Assembly: GCF_001874525.1 (NCBI RefSeq) | Contig: NZ_LKAQ01000004.1 | Coordinates: forward strand, 2,694,730-2,758,729 | Direction of reading: 5' to 3' | Origin: Pseudodesulfovibrio hydrargyri | Lineage (GTDB): Bacteria > Desulfobacterota > Desulfovibrionia > Desulfovibrionales > Desulfovibrionaceae | Length of the DNA stretch: 64,000 nt | Shown: in pieces, positions 32,590 through 41,155 of the stretch | Position numbering within the stretch: position 1 is the stretch's first letter | Layout of the letters: the number at the start of each line of letters is the position of its first letter | Made by a program: the position numbers and the translations under genes | Notes under the pieces: model-generated | The model's database searches: none | The model's input: the letters and a program-made list of their open reading frames with translations, nothing else | Told to the model about the DNA's origin: nothing

Positions 32590-35500
32590 CTAAATTTCAA
32601 AAAGCATCTCGAGATCGTCGCGGGTCAGGCTCTTCAGGGCGGACTGTCCGGGGATGATCGCTTCGGCCACGTCCTTCTTCTGCTCCTGGAGCTTGAGGAT
32701 GCGTTCTTCCACCGTGTTCTGGCAAATCATCTTGTAGGCGAAGACCTGGCGCTTCTGGCCGATGCGGTGCGTGCGGTCCGTGGCCTGGTTCTCCACGGCC
32801 GGGTTCCACCACGGGTCGTAGTGGATGACGTAGTCCGCGCTGGTCAGGTTCAGGCCGGTGCCGCCCGCCTTGAGCGAGATGAGGAAGATGGGGATGTCCG
32901 GGTTGTCGTTGAACCGGTCCACCTGCTCGAAGCGGTCCTTGGACGAGCCGTCCAGGTAGGCAAAGGGAATCTCGCGGATTTGCAGCCAGTTGCGGATGAC
33001 GTGGAGCATCTGCACGAACTGCGAGAAGACGAGCACCTTGTGGCCGCCGTCGATGATGTCCACCACCAGGTCCTTGAAGGCGTCGAACTTGCCGGACGGC
33101 AGGTTGGTGGACACGCCGGGCATGTCTAGCTTGAGCAGGCGCGGGTGGCAGCAGATCTGCCGCAGTTTGAGCAGGGCGTCCAGGATGGACATCTGGCTCT
33201 TGGCCATGCCCTTCTCGTCCACGTCCCTGAGGACCTGGTCCTTGAGCTTCTTGGCCAGGGCGTTGTACAGCTCGCGCTGCTCGTCCACCAGGTCGCAGTA
33301 GTGGGTGGTCTCGATCTTGGGCGGCAGGTCCTTGGCCACCTCGGCCTTGGTCCGCCGCAGGATGAACGGCTTGACCCGGGTGCGCAGGTAGTCCAGCGTC
33401 TCCTCGTCGCCGTCCTTGATGGGCTTGACGATGCCGCGCTGGAACGAGTGCTGGGAACCCAGGAAGCCGGGCATGAGAAATTCGAACAGGGACCAGAGCT
33501 CGAACAGGTTGTTTTCGATGGGTGTGCCCGACAGGCAGACGCGCAGCCCGGCGTCGAGCTTGCGCACCGAGCGGGCGGTGATGGTATTCGGGTTCTTGAT
33601 GTTCTGGGCCTCGTCCAGGATGACGCTGGCGTACTCGTACTTGAGCAGCTCGTCCAGGTCGCGCCGCAGCAGGGCGTAGGTGGTGATGACCAGGTGCGAG
33701 CCCTTGATGTGCTGGAACAGTCCCTCGCGTTTGGCCCCGTAAATGGTCAGCCGCCTCAGGTTCGGCACGAACTTTTGCGCCTCGCGCTCCCAGTTGGGCA
33801 GCACCGAGGTGGGCACGATGATCAGGTTGGGGCCGTCCACGCCGTTGTCCACCAGGGACTGGATGTAGGACAGGGTCTGGATGGTCTTGCCCAGGCCCAT
33901 CTCGTCGGCCAGGATGCCGCCGAAGCCGTACTCGCGCAGGAAGTTCAGATAGCTCAACCCCTGGATCTGGTAGGGGCGCAGGGTGGCCTGCAGCTCCTTG
34001 GGCTGGGCGACGATCTTGATCTGGTCGAAGTTGTTGATCTTCTCGCGCAGCTTGACGAAAAATTCATCGGTCTGGGCCTGGGGCAGGTCTTCCAGGATCT
34101 TTTCGAGCACCGGGGCCTCGAACTGGTTGAACTGCTGTTTGGGCGCCTTTTCAGGGTCGAAGCCCAGGGCCTTGAGCTTGTGGCCGAGCTTGTTCAGCCA
34201 GGACTCGGGCAGGCTGGTGTAGGAGCCGTCCTTGAGCTGGACGTAGCGCTTGCCCTTGGTCCACGCCTCCCAGATGACCTCGATGGGCACCCGCTGGTCG
34301 TCGTACTGGACCGACAGCTCGAGGTTGAACCACTTGTCCTCCTCGTCGCTCTCCACCTCGGCCACCACCTGGGGCTGCGTGGTGCGCACCTTGTAGCGGG
34401 TCAGGTTCTGCTCACCGTAGACCCGGTAGGCCTCGACGAGCTGCGGGTAGAAGTCGAGCAGGAAATTGATGGCCTCCTCCTGCTCCATGAACCAGATGTG
34501 GTTGTTCCTGGGCTGGAAATTCATGTCCTGGAGCTCGGTCAGCAGCCGTGCCTCCTCGTCCTGGGCGCGCCGGATGAGGTAGGACTTGCCGCCGTCGTGG
34601 TAGGAACCGGTCTGCAGGTCCGGGTTGGGGCCGGGCATGATGAATTCGCCGTGCTCGTTGGTGTAGATGTTCTGGATCTTGAGCACGAGCAGGGAGCCTT
34701 CCTCGTCCAGGTAGAGCTTGGGATCGTAGTCCGCGTCCTGGAAGATGGGGCCCACGCGCTCCAGAAAGTCCTCCTGGCCGTAGAGGTCGCTGACCGGAAT
34801 CTGGGTCCAGACGCGGTCCAGGAACTCGGACACGTCGGCGTGGGGCACGATGGGCTTCTGCTCGACCATGCCCTGGACCAGCTTGGGGTCCAGCCCGGTC
34901 TGCACCGGGTAGAAGGAGTTCTTGTAGTAGACCCACAGAGGTAGCCGTCCGTAGAAATAGATCTCCTCCTCATCGGTGATGGGGAAGGGCATCTTGTCCT
35001 CTCTGGCCAGCAGGATGTCGAAGGACAGGCCGTCCTCGCTCAGTGCGGGCGAGAGCTTCAGCTGCATGGTCTTGGACTCGATGGTCACGGGCTGGTCGGT
35101 CTCGCGCAGGTAGAGGTAGTACTCGTTCTTGACCGCGCGGAAGAACCAGGAGTGCAAGCCCGCCGGAATTTCCACCTTGTGGCCCCAGTAGTCGAGGTAG
35201 TGGCCGATCTGCTCGGCCACGCCGGGCAGGGCCGGGGAGGTGTCGCACCAGTCCTGGTTCTCCACGATCTGGGCCAGGGTGACCTCGTTTTGTACCTGGG
35301 AGATGCCGGATTTGTTCTGGCGGGCGCGGAAAAAGGCGACCTGCAGGCGGCCGAGTTCGGGGTAGATGCGGTAGATGAGATAGTGCCTTCCTGCCTCGGG
35401 CTCGAGCTCGGTGGCGAAGAACGGGCGGAAGGTCTGGCGCCAGTCAGTGCGCGGGGTGGGCATCTCGCCGCCGGAATCGGTGTCCAGGGATTTGAGCAGC

Positions 35501-35799
35501 TTGACCGCCGTGGCGGCCACGTGACGGCAGACCCCGGAAAAGGAATCCGGGCAGTTGCAGTAGTAATTGATGGTCTTGTCGGACAGGTTCAGCCCGATTT
35601 CCGAGGTGTAATTCTGGAAATCGTCGCCCTGCACCTGGCCGTCGATGTCCCAATACTGTTCCCGTTTCTTGAGGTCCAGTTTGGAAACGCCGTTCTCGGC
35701 CACGATCCCATGGGCGCTTTCCAGGATGTAATCCGGAACGCTGTCCCCTATGAAATCCTGCAGTATGGATTTGACTATCTGTTCTTCACCGCTACTCAT
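32590..35799 (-). CDS. SWIM zinc-finger SNF2-family DNA helicase/translocase
   Basis: A 1069-residue SWI2/SNF2 ATPase. The SWIM zinc finger is near residue 85 (YYCNCPDSFSGVCRHVAATA, CXCX8CXH). The long middle part is typical of bacterial SNF2 proteins. ATPase motifs are in the second half: GGILADEMGLGKTIQTL (Walker A), VILDEAQNIKN (DEAQ box), LSGTPIENNLFELWSLFEFL, FSQFVQMLHVI, SLKAGGTGLNLTSADYVIHYDPWWNPAVENQATDRTHRIGQ. It likely moves along double-stranded DNA to clear bound proteins such as RNA polymerase. ATG 35799 is preferred; an in-frame GTG at 35811 is also possible. Confidence 0.9.
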   Translation of the reverse strand: MSSGEEQIVKSILQDFIGDSVPDYILESAHGIVAENGVSKLDLKKREQYWDIDGQVQGDDFQNYTSEIGLNLSDKTINYYCNCPDSFSGVCRHVAATAVKLLKSLDTDSGGEMPTPRTDWRQTFRPFFATELEPEAGRHYLIYRIYPELGRLQVAFFRARQNKSGISQVQNEVTLAQIVENQDWCDTSPALPGVAEQIGHYLDYWGHKVEIPAGLHSWFFRAVKNEYYLYLRETDQPVTIESKTMQLKLSPALSEDGLSFDILLAREDKMPFPITDEEEIYFYGRLPLWVYYKNSFYPVQTGLDPKLVQGMVEQKPIVPHADVSEFLDRVWTQIPVSDLYGQEDFLERVGPIFQDADYDPKLYLDEEGSLLVLKIQNIYTNEHGEFIMPGPNPDLQTGSYHDGGKSYLIRRAQDEEARLLTELQDMNFQPRNNHIWFMEQEEAINFLLDFYPQLVEAYRVYGEQNLTRYKVRTTQPQVVAEVESDEEDKWFNLELSVQYDDQRVPIEVIWEAWTKGKRYVQLKDGSYTSLPESWLNKLGHKLKALGFDPEKAPKQQFNQFEAPVLEKILEDLPQAQTDEFFVKLREKINNFDQIKIVAQPKELQATLRPYQIQGLSYLNFLREYGFGGILADEMGLGKTIQTLSYIQSLVDNGVDGPNLIIVPTSVLPNWEREAQKFVPNLRRLTIYGAKREGLFQHIKGSHLVITTYALLRRDLDELLKYEYASVILDEAQNIKNPNTITARSVRKLDAGLRVCLSGTPIENNLFELWSLFEFLMPGFLGSQHSFQRGIVKPIKDGDEETLDYLRTRVKPFILRRTKAEVAKDLPPKIETTHYCDLVDEQRELYNALAKKLKDQVLRDVDEKGMAKSQMSILDALLKLRQICCHPRLLKLDMPGVSTNLPSGKFDAFKDLVVDIIDGGHKVLVFSQFVQMLHVIRNWLQIREIPFAYLDGSSKDRFEQVDRFNDNPDIPIFLISLKAGGTGLNLTSADYVIHYDPWWNPAVENQATDRTHRIGQKRQVFAYKMICQNTVEERILKLQEQKKDVAEAIIPGQSALKSLTRDDLEMLFEI

Positions 35800-35997
35800 C
35801 GAAAGTCTCACGAAATCATCACGTCAATAAAATCGAACAGAACTTCTTACATATAACTCCGGCAATGGGCAAGCTGGATTTGTTTCCCCCCGCGTCCATG
35901 TGGACCCTTGGCTTTTCGCACCCGTTGGTCCATACTGGGAACGTCTGCCATGCTCGCATAATTGTATGGTCCAACCAAATTGTTTTTGCAAGGGAAA

Positions 35998-37635
35998 ATG
36001 AGACTCGAGAACCTGCTAGCGACCCTGCTCTGCCTGATGCTTTTGACCGCCTGTTCCGACGGCGGGGGACCGGCCACGCCCGTGTCCCCGGTCAACCCGG
36101 CGGACGTTCCGGCCGAGCCCGAACAGGGCGGCACCCTGGTCCAGTCCATGCTCGGCGAACCGAGCAACCTGATCACCATCCTGTCCTCGGATCAGCCCTC
36201 CCATACGATCGGGGGCCAGATCTACGTCAGCCTGCTCAAGTACGACAAGGACATCAACCTGGTGCCCTTCGCGGCCGAGTCCTACGAGGTTCTGGACGGC
36301 GGCAAACTGCTCCGGTTCAAGTTGCGTGAGGACATCTACTGGACCGACGGGGTCCAGCTCACGGCCGACGACGTGGAGTTCACCTACCGGCTGACCATCG
36401 ATCCCAAGACGCCCACGGCCTATGCGGGCAACTTCAAGCTGGTCAAGGAGTTCCGCAAGACCGGCAGGTTCTCCTTCGAGGTGACCTACGATCAGCCGTT
36501 CGCCAAGGCGCTGGTCTCCTGGGCCACGGACATCCTGCCCAAACATCTCCTGGAAGGGGAGAACATCGTCGACACCAAGTATAGCCGCCAGCCCGTGGGG
36601 GCCGGGCCGTACATGCTCAAGGAGTGGATCGCGGGCAGCCGGATCGTGCTCGAGGCCAATCCGAACTATTTCGAGGGCAAGCCGTACATCGACCGCCTGG
36701 TCTACCGCATGATCCCGGACATGGGCACCCAGTTCCTGGAGCTCAAGGCGGGCAACCTCGACATGATGGGGCTGGACCCGTTGCAGTACCTCTACCAGAC
36801 CTCGGGGCCGGGCTGGGACGGCGGCTTCCGCAAGTTCAAGTTCCTCTCCTTCGGCTATTCCTTTCTGGGTTTCAATTTCAAGCATCCCTTTTTCCAGGAC
36901 GCGCGCGTGCGCCAGGCCATCGACTACGCCATCGACCGGCGGGAACTGGTCAAGGGCGTGCTCTACGGGCTGGGCGAGGCGGCCAACGGGCCGTACAAGC
37001 CGGGCACCTGGCAGTATGACGTGAACGTCAGGCCGCGTCCCTTCGACCCGGACAAGGCCCGCGAACTCCTGGCCGAGGCGGGCTGGACCGACTCGGACGG
37101 CGACGGCTGGCTGGACAAGGACGGCAAGCGGTTCGCCTTCTCCATCATCACCAACCAGGGCAACACCCAGCGGATCAAGACCGGGGTCATCCTGCAGCAG
37201 CGGCTCAAGGACATCGGCATCCAGGTCTCCCTGCGCACGGTGGAGTGGGCCGCGTTCATCAAGGAGTTCATTGACAAGGGCCGGTTCGACGCTATTATCC
37301 TGGGATGGAACATCCTGCAGGACCCTGACATCTACAACGTCTGGCACTCGTCGCAGGCCGTGGACGGGGGGCTCAACTTCATCCGCTACATCAACCCGGA
37401 ACTGGACGAACTGCTCGATCGCGGGCGGCATCTGGTCCGGGAGGAGGAGCGCAAGCCCATCTACGACCGGGTGCAGCAGATCCTGCACGACGAAGTGCCC
37501 TATTGCTTTCTCTACATCCCCATGTCCCTGCCCATCGTTCAGGCCCGGATACAGAATATCAAGGCGGCTCCGGCGGGGATAGGCTACAATTCCGAGAAGT
37601 GGTGGATACCGCGCAGGCTGCAGCATCAGCCGTAA
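35998..37635 (+). CDS. Extracellular solute-binding lipoprotein, family 5 (oligopeptide/nickel type)
   Basis: A 545-residue lipoprotein binding component of a dipeptide/oligopeptide/nickel-type ABC importer. ATG 35998 has CAAGGGA just upstream. The signal peptide ends with lipobox LLTAC, lipidated C19. SBP_bac_5 features: TLVQSMLGEPSNLITI, SYEVLDGGKLLRFKLREDIYWTDG (family signature), YMLKEWIAGSRIVLEANPNYFEGKPYID, RVRQAIDYAIDRRELVKGVLYG. No permease or ATPase genes are adjacent; the next gene is rel, 15 bases on. Ligand unknown. Confidence 0.88.
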   Translation: MRLENLLATLLCLMLLTACSDGGGPATPVSPVNPADVPAEPEQGGTLVQSMLGEPSNLITILSSDQPSHTIGGQIYVSLLKYDKDINLVPFAAESYEVLDGGKLLRFKLREDIYWTDGVQLTADDVEFTYRLTIDPKTPTAYAGNFKLVKEFRKTGRFSFEVTYDQPFAKALVSWATDILPKHLLEGENIVDTKYSRQPVGAGPYMLKEWIAGSRIVLEANPNYFEGKPYIDRLVYRMIPDMGTQFLELKAGNLDMMGLDPLQYLYQTSGPGWDGGFRKFKFLSFGYSFLGFNFKHPFFQDARVRQAIDYAIDRRELVKGVLYGLGEAANGPYKPGTWQYDVNVRPRPFDPDKARELLAEAGWTDSDGDGWLDKDGKRFAFSIITNQGNTQRIKTGVILQQRLKDIGIQVSLRTVEWAAFIKEFIDKGRFDAIILGWNILQDPDIYNVWHSSQAVDGGLNFIRYINPELDELLDRGRHLVREEERKPIYDRVQQILHDEVPYCFLYIPMSLPIVQARIQNIKAAPAGIGYNSEKWWIPRRLQHQP

Positions 37636-37650
37636 GACGGACGGACATAC

Positions 37651-39855
37651 ATGATTCGCATCAATGAAATCACCGACAAGGTGGCCTCATACATCAAGGA
37701 GCCCGACCTGGACCTGATCCAGCGGGCCTACGTCTTTTCCGCCCAGGCCCACGACGGCGTGGTCCGGCGCTCGGGCGAGCCGTACATCTCCCATCCCATG
37801 AACGTGGCCTTTCTGCTGGCCGACATGCAGCTGGACGAGGCCACCGTGGCCGCCGGGCTGCTGCACGACACGGTGGAGGACACGGACACCACCGTGGACG
37901 AGATCGAGGAGCTGTTCGGCTCGGACGTTGCCGACATCGTGGACGGGGTGACCAAGATCAGCAAGATGGACTTCGAGTCCAAGGCCGTGCAGCAGGCCGA
38001 GAACATCCGCAAGCTCATCCTGGCCATGGCCGAGGACATCCGCGTGCTCATGGTCAAGCTGGCCGACCGGCTGCACAACATGCGCACGCTCAAGTACATG
38101 AAGCCGGTCAAGCGGCGGCTCATCGCCCAGGAGACCCAGGACATCTACGCGCCCCTGGCCAACCGGCTCGGCCTGCACCGGGTCAAGACCGAGTTGGAGG
38201 ACCTCTGCCTGCAGTACCTCAAGCCGGACGTGTTCGCGCAGCTCTCCGACGCCGTGCACGAGCACCGGGCAGCGGGCGAGCCGTACATCGAGAAGGTCAT
38301 CGAACTGATCTCGGACATGCTCAAGGTGAACAGGATCAAGGGCCGGGTCTTCGGCCGGACCAAGCATCTGCACTCCATCCAGGTCAAGATGGAGCAGCAG
38401 GGGCTGACCTTCGACGAGATATACGACCTCATCGCCTTCAGGGTCATCGTCAACTCGCTCAAGGACTGCTACGCCGTGCTCGGCCTGATCCACGCGGCCT
38501 GGCGGCCCGTGCCCGGCCGGTTCAAGGACTATATTTCCATCCCCAAGGCGAACATGTACCAGTCCCTGCACACCACGGTCATGGGGCCCGAAGGGGAGCG
38601 CATCGAGATTCAGATCCGCACCGAGGAGATGCACCGCATCGCCGAAAACGGCGTGGCCGCCCACTGGCAGTACAAGGAAGTGGGCAAGGGGGCCAAGCGT
38701 GGCAAGACCGCGGGCCGGCGCGACGCCGAGCGGTACACCTGGCTCAAGCAGATCATGGACTGGCAGCGCGAGCTGTCCGATCCGCGCGAGTTCATGTCCT
38801 CCCTGCGGCTGGAGATGTTCCAGGAAGAGGTCTACGTGTTCACGCCAAACGGCGACATCAAGGAGCTGCCGGACGGGGCCACGCCCGTGGACTTCGCCTA
38901 TTCCATCCACTCCGAGGTGGGCGACATCTGCGCCGGGGCCAAGGTCAACGGACGCATCGTGCCCCTGCAATACCGGCTGCAGAACGGCGATTCGGTGGAG
39001 ATCATCACCGACAAGAACCGCGTGCCCAGCCGCGACTGGCTCAAGTTCGTCAAGACCGCCAAGGCCCGGACCCGGATCAAGCACTACATCCGCACCGTGG
39101 AAAAGGAACGTGCCATCAACCTGGCCAAGGAGATGCTCGAGAAGGAAGGCCGCCGGGTGGGCATCAACGTGCAGAAGGCCATCAAGGACGGCGAACTGAC
39201 CAAGCTGGCCGCGGAGTTCAACTGCGGCAGCCTGGACGAGCTGCTGACCCAGATCGGCTTCTCGCGCTACACCCCGCGCAAGGTCATAAAGCGGCTGTAC
39301 GCGGTCCTGCACGGCGAGACCCTGGACGAGCGCAAGGTCAGGGAAAAGGGCGAGCAGCCCGAACCCGAAGAGGAGCCGATCGTCGCCTCGGGCGTGGAGA
39401 TCGGCAAGAAGCCCAAGGCGGACGGATTGCAGATATCCGGCGTGGACAACGTGCTCGTGCGCTTCGCCAGCTGCTGCAACCCGCTGCCCGGCGAGCCGAT
39501 CATCGGCTACATCACCCGTGGCCGGGGCGTGACCGTGCACCGCATCGACTGCCCCAACGTCGGCAATTTCGAGGACGAGCGCCTCATCCAGGTCAGCTGG
39601 GAGGGCGTGGAGGAGAAGCCGTATCCGGCCAAGGTCAAGATCAAGTGCCTGAACAAGCCCGGCATGCTCGGGCGCATCTGCAACATGCTCGCGGACATGG
39701 ACGTGAACATCGACTCCGGCAACTTCGAGTCCAAGGTGGACGGCACCTCGCTGCTCAACTTTACCGTGGAGGTCAAGGACCTGGACCAGCTCTATTCGGC
39801 CCTGGCCGAAGTCAAGAAGCTCAAGGCGGTCACCGAGGCCATCCGCGTCTCCTGA
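37651..39855 (+). CDS. rel: Bifunctional (p)ppGpp synthetase/hydrolase
   Basis: A 734-residue RelA/SpoT homologue that makes and breaks the alarmone (p)ppGpp. HD hydrolase domain: SHPMNVAFLLADMQLDEATVAAGLLHDTVEDT and LADRLHNMRTLKYM. Synthetase domain: RFKDYISIPKANMYQSLHTTVMGPEGERIEIQIRTEEMH. TGS domain: VYVFTPNGDIKELPDGATPVDFAYSIH. A C-terminal ACT domain ends the chain (ACT-like KCLNKPGMLGRICNMLADMDVNI). Both catalytic halves keep key residues, so it is bifunctional. It is 15 bases after the binding-lipoprotein gene. Terminator follows. Confidence 0.95.
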   Translation: MIRINEITDKVASYIKEPDLDLIQRAYVFSAQAHDGVVRRSGEPYISHPMNVAFLLADMQLDEATVAAGLLHDTVEDTDTTVDEIEELFGSDVADIVDGVTKISKMDFESKAVQQAENIRKLILAMAEDIRVLMVKLADRLHNMRTLKYMKPVKRRLIAQETQDIYAPLANRLGLHRVKTELEDLCLQYLKPDVFAQLSDAVHEHRAAGEPYIEKVIELISDMLKVNRIKGRVFGRTKHLHSIQVKMEQQGLTFDEIYDLIAFRVIVNSLKDCYAVLGLIHAAWRPVPGRFKDYISIPKANMYQSLHTTVMGPEGERIEIQIRTEEMHRIAENGVAAHWQYKEVGKGAKRGKTAGRRDAERYTWLKQIMDWQRELSDPREFMSSLRLEMFQEEVYVFTPNGDIKELPDGATPVDFAYSIHSEVGDICAGAKVNGRIVPLQYRLQNGDSVEIITDKNRVPSRDWLKFVKTAKARTRIKHYIRTVEKERAINLAKEMLEKEGRRVGINVQKAIKDGELTKLAAEFNCGSLDELLTQIGFSRYTPRKVIKRLYAVLHGETLDERKVREKGEQPEPEEEPIVASGVEIGKKPKADGLQISGVDNVLVRFASCCNPLPGEPIIGYITRGRGVTVHRIDCPNVGNFEDERLIQVSWEGVEEKPYPAKVKIKCLNKPGMLGRICNMLADMDVNIDSGNFESKVDGTSLLNFTVEVKDLDQLYSALAEVKKLKAVTEAIRVS

Positions 39856-39878
39856 CCGGAGGAATCCAGATAGACGGC

Positions 39879-39910
39879 AAAAGGCCCGCTTTTGAGCGGG
39901 CCTTTTCTTT
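39879..39910 (+). terminator. Rho-independent terminator after rel
   Basis: The 12-bp perfect stem AAAAGGCCCGCT / AGCGGGCCTTTT with TTTG loop lies 24 bases after the rel stop. A T-rich tail follows. As the stem begins with AAAA it may also serve the convergent small gene downstream. Confidence 0.9.
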
Positions 39911-39926
39911 TGGGGGGCGCAGAGGG

Positions 39927-40271
39927 CTAGTTGATGGTCCGGATCCGGATCGTGTACTCTTGGACCGATCCCCGGTTGGTGTACCGTTCCTTGACCATCA
40001 CGGGGCGACGGACCGGGACGCGGCGTCCGGCCACATGGCGCGCCCGGTGATGGTGGAACCGCTGTCCGTAACGGTGGCCCGGGCGGGGGGCCCATTGCGC
40101 ATGGCGGTGTACGTTCCTGTGCCCCCAACCCGGTCCATGAACCATGGTCCGAGGCATGACCATGTGTCTGGCCTGGCCCGGCGGGATCCGGTGGTTGCCG
40201 GGACCGGCCCAGGCCGGGGCGGAAAGGGTGAGCAGGCACAGGGTCACGGTGATGAAGAGAATGCGTCGCAT
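39927..40271 (-). CDS. Small secreted His/Arg-rich protein
   Basis: A 114-residue predicted periplasmic or secreted protein. ATG 40271 has AGGAGA seven bases upstream. The N-terminus MRRILFITVTLCLLTLSAPAWA is a clear signal peptide. The mature chain is basic and unusually rich in histidine, arginine, glycine and proline (HGPGWGHRNVHRHAQW, then QRFHHHRARHVAGRR). It closes with a short beta-like tail, KERYTNRGSVQEYTIRIRTIN. No family recognised. The His clusters suggest metal binding. Confidence 0.65.
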   Translation of the reverse strand: MRRILFITVTLCLLTLSAPAWAGPGNHRIPPGQARHMVMPRTMVHGPGWGHRNVHRHAQWAPRPGHRYGQRFHHHRARHVAGRRVPVRRPVMVKERYTNRGSVQEYTIRIRTIN

Positions 40272-40450
40272 GGTGTCTCCTGGTGTTGCGGGTTGCGTCG
40301 CCTGACACAAGGCAAGGGGTGTGCCGTTGGTAACACGCTGAATTAAAGGTTCTTAATGACAGCATCTCAGTGGGTGAAGCGCAGTGTTTGCGCACGCGAG
40401 CGCCAGGTTGGAACGGTCCGCCCGTCGGCCGGGGGAGGGGGAGCAACGGG

Positions 40451-40478
40451 AAGACCCCGCCTGGCGGAGCGGGGTCTT
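40451..40478 (-). terminator. Candidate terminator after cytochrome c3 gene
   Basis: Inverted repeat AAGACCCCGC / GCGGGGTCTT with an 8-base loop lies 36 bases beyond the minus-strand cytochrome stop. The T tract on that strand is weak (CCCGTTG). Confidence 0.5.
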
Positions 40479-40513
40479 CGGCTTGGGGAGGATGTTGGGG
40501 ATGGTCGTATGGC

Positions 40514-40906
40514 TTACTTTTCGTGGCACTGGCCGCAGCTCACCGGCACCGCCTTGCCCGCCTTCTTCAGGGGCTTGTGGCAGCCGACACAGCTGCGGTC
40601 GGAGTTCTTGGCGTGGAAGGCCGTGTAGAAAGCGGTCTCGCCCTTCTTGCCGGGTTGGTCGTGGCAGCCGGGTGCCGCACAGCTTTGGATTTCGGACTTG
40701 CCGTCCCAGGTGTGGTGACAGGTGACGCACAGGACGTCGGCCGCGCCGTGCCGTGCGTGGGAAAAACCGACCAGGGCCTTGCTCGCCTTGATCCCCTCAG
40801 GCGGGCCGAGTCTGAGATCGCCGGGCGCCTGTGGGGCGGCCGGGGCCAGGCTCGCGCCCAGGAGCAACGCGCAGAGGGACAGGGTGACGGTCGAAAAGCG
40901 GGACAT
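40514..40906 (-). CDS. Tetraheme cytochrome c3-family protein
   Basis: A 130-residue periplasmic class III cytochrome. Signal peptide ends around residue 23 (SLAPAA). Four heme sites: C60-C63-H64 (CVTCH), C76-C81-H82 (CAAPGCH, a CX4CH site typical of c3), C106-C109-H110 (CVGCH) and C124-C127-H128 (CGQCH). Histidines H50, H53 and H65 are candidates for distal ligands. It would shuttle electrons in the periplasm between hydrogenases or formate dehydrogenases and membrane complexes such as Rnf or Qrc. Compared with classical c3 the fourth site is CX2CH instead of CX4CH. A sigma-54-type promoter lies about 42 bases upstream. Confidence 0.9.
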   Translation of the reverse strand: MSRFSTVTLSLCALLLGASLAPAAPQAPGDLRLGPPEGIKASKALVGFSHARHGAADVLCVTCHHTWDGKSEIQSCAAPGCHDQPGKKGETAFYTAFHAKNSDRSCVGCHKPLKKAGKAVPVSCGQCHEK

Positions 40907-40947
40907 GCGAACCTCCAGCGGTTGTCGTTGAATGCCGCAATGTCCGT

Positions 40948-40963
40948 CGCAATGGACGTGCCA
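40948..40963 (-). promoter_or_regulatory. Sigma-54 (-24/-12) promoter for cytochrome c3
   Basis: On the minus strand the sequence reads TGGCACGTCCATTGCG, 15 of 16 positions matching the consensus TGGCACRNNNNTTGCW. Start of transcription would be near 40938, about 32 bases before the ATG at 40906, with GGAGG between. Confidence 0.75.
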
Positions 40964-40983
40964 AGAGAAACATTTTGTTATTC

Positions 40984-41026
40984 CGGTACGTTGTAATCAC
41001 ATGAAAACGCGCAACGTACCGTTTTT
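40984..41026. repeat. 10-bp inverted repeat upstream of cytochrome c3 promoter
   Basis: CGGTACGTTG (40984-40993) and CAACGTACCG (41012-41021) form perfect 10-bp arms around 18 bases, with TTTTT to 41026. It lies 21-58 bases upstream of the -24 element. It could be an activator site or, read on the plus strand, a terminator-like hairpin. Confidence 0.6.
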
Positions 41027-41091
41027 GCGCGCCCTTGCGCAGATTTGCCGGACAGGAACCGTGCCCGGGCAGGGAAAGAGGGCGGCGTGCC

Positions 41092-41129
41092 GGAAACAAA
41101 AAAGGGGGAGCGCGTCGGCGCTCCCCCTT
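41092..41129 (-). terminator. Rho-independent terminator of minus-strand ABC transporter
   Basis: A 12-bp perfect stem (AAGGGGGAGCGC / GCGCTCCCCCTT) on the minus strand is followed by TTTTTTGTTT, 27 bases beyond the permease stop. Confidence 0.9.
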
Positions 41130-41155
41130 CCGTATGGCGTTGTCGCGGACCGCGG

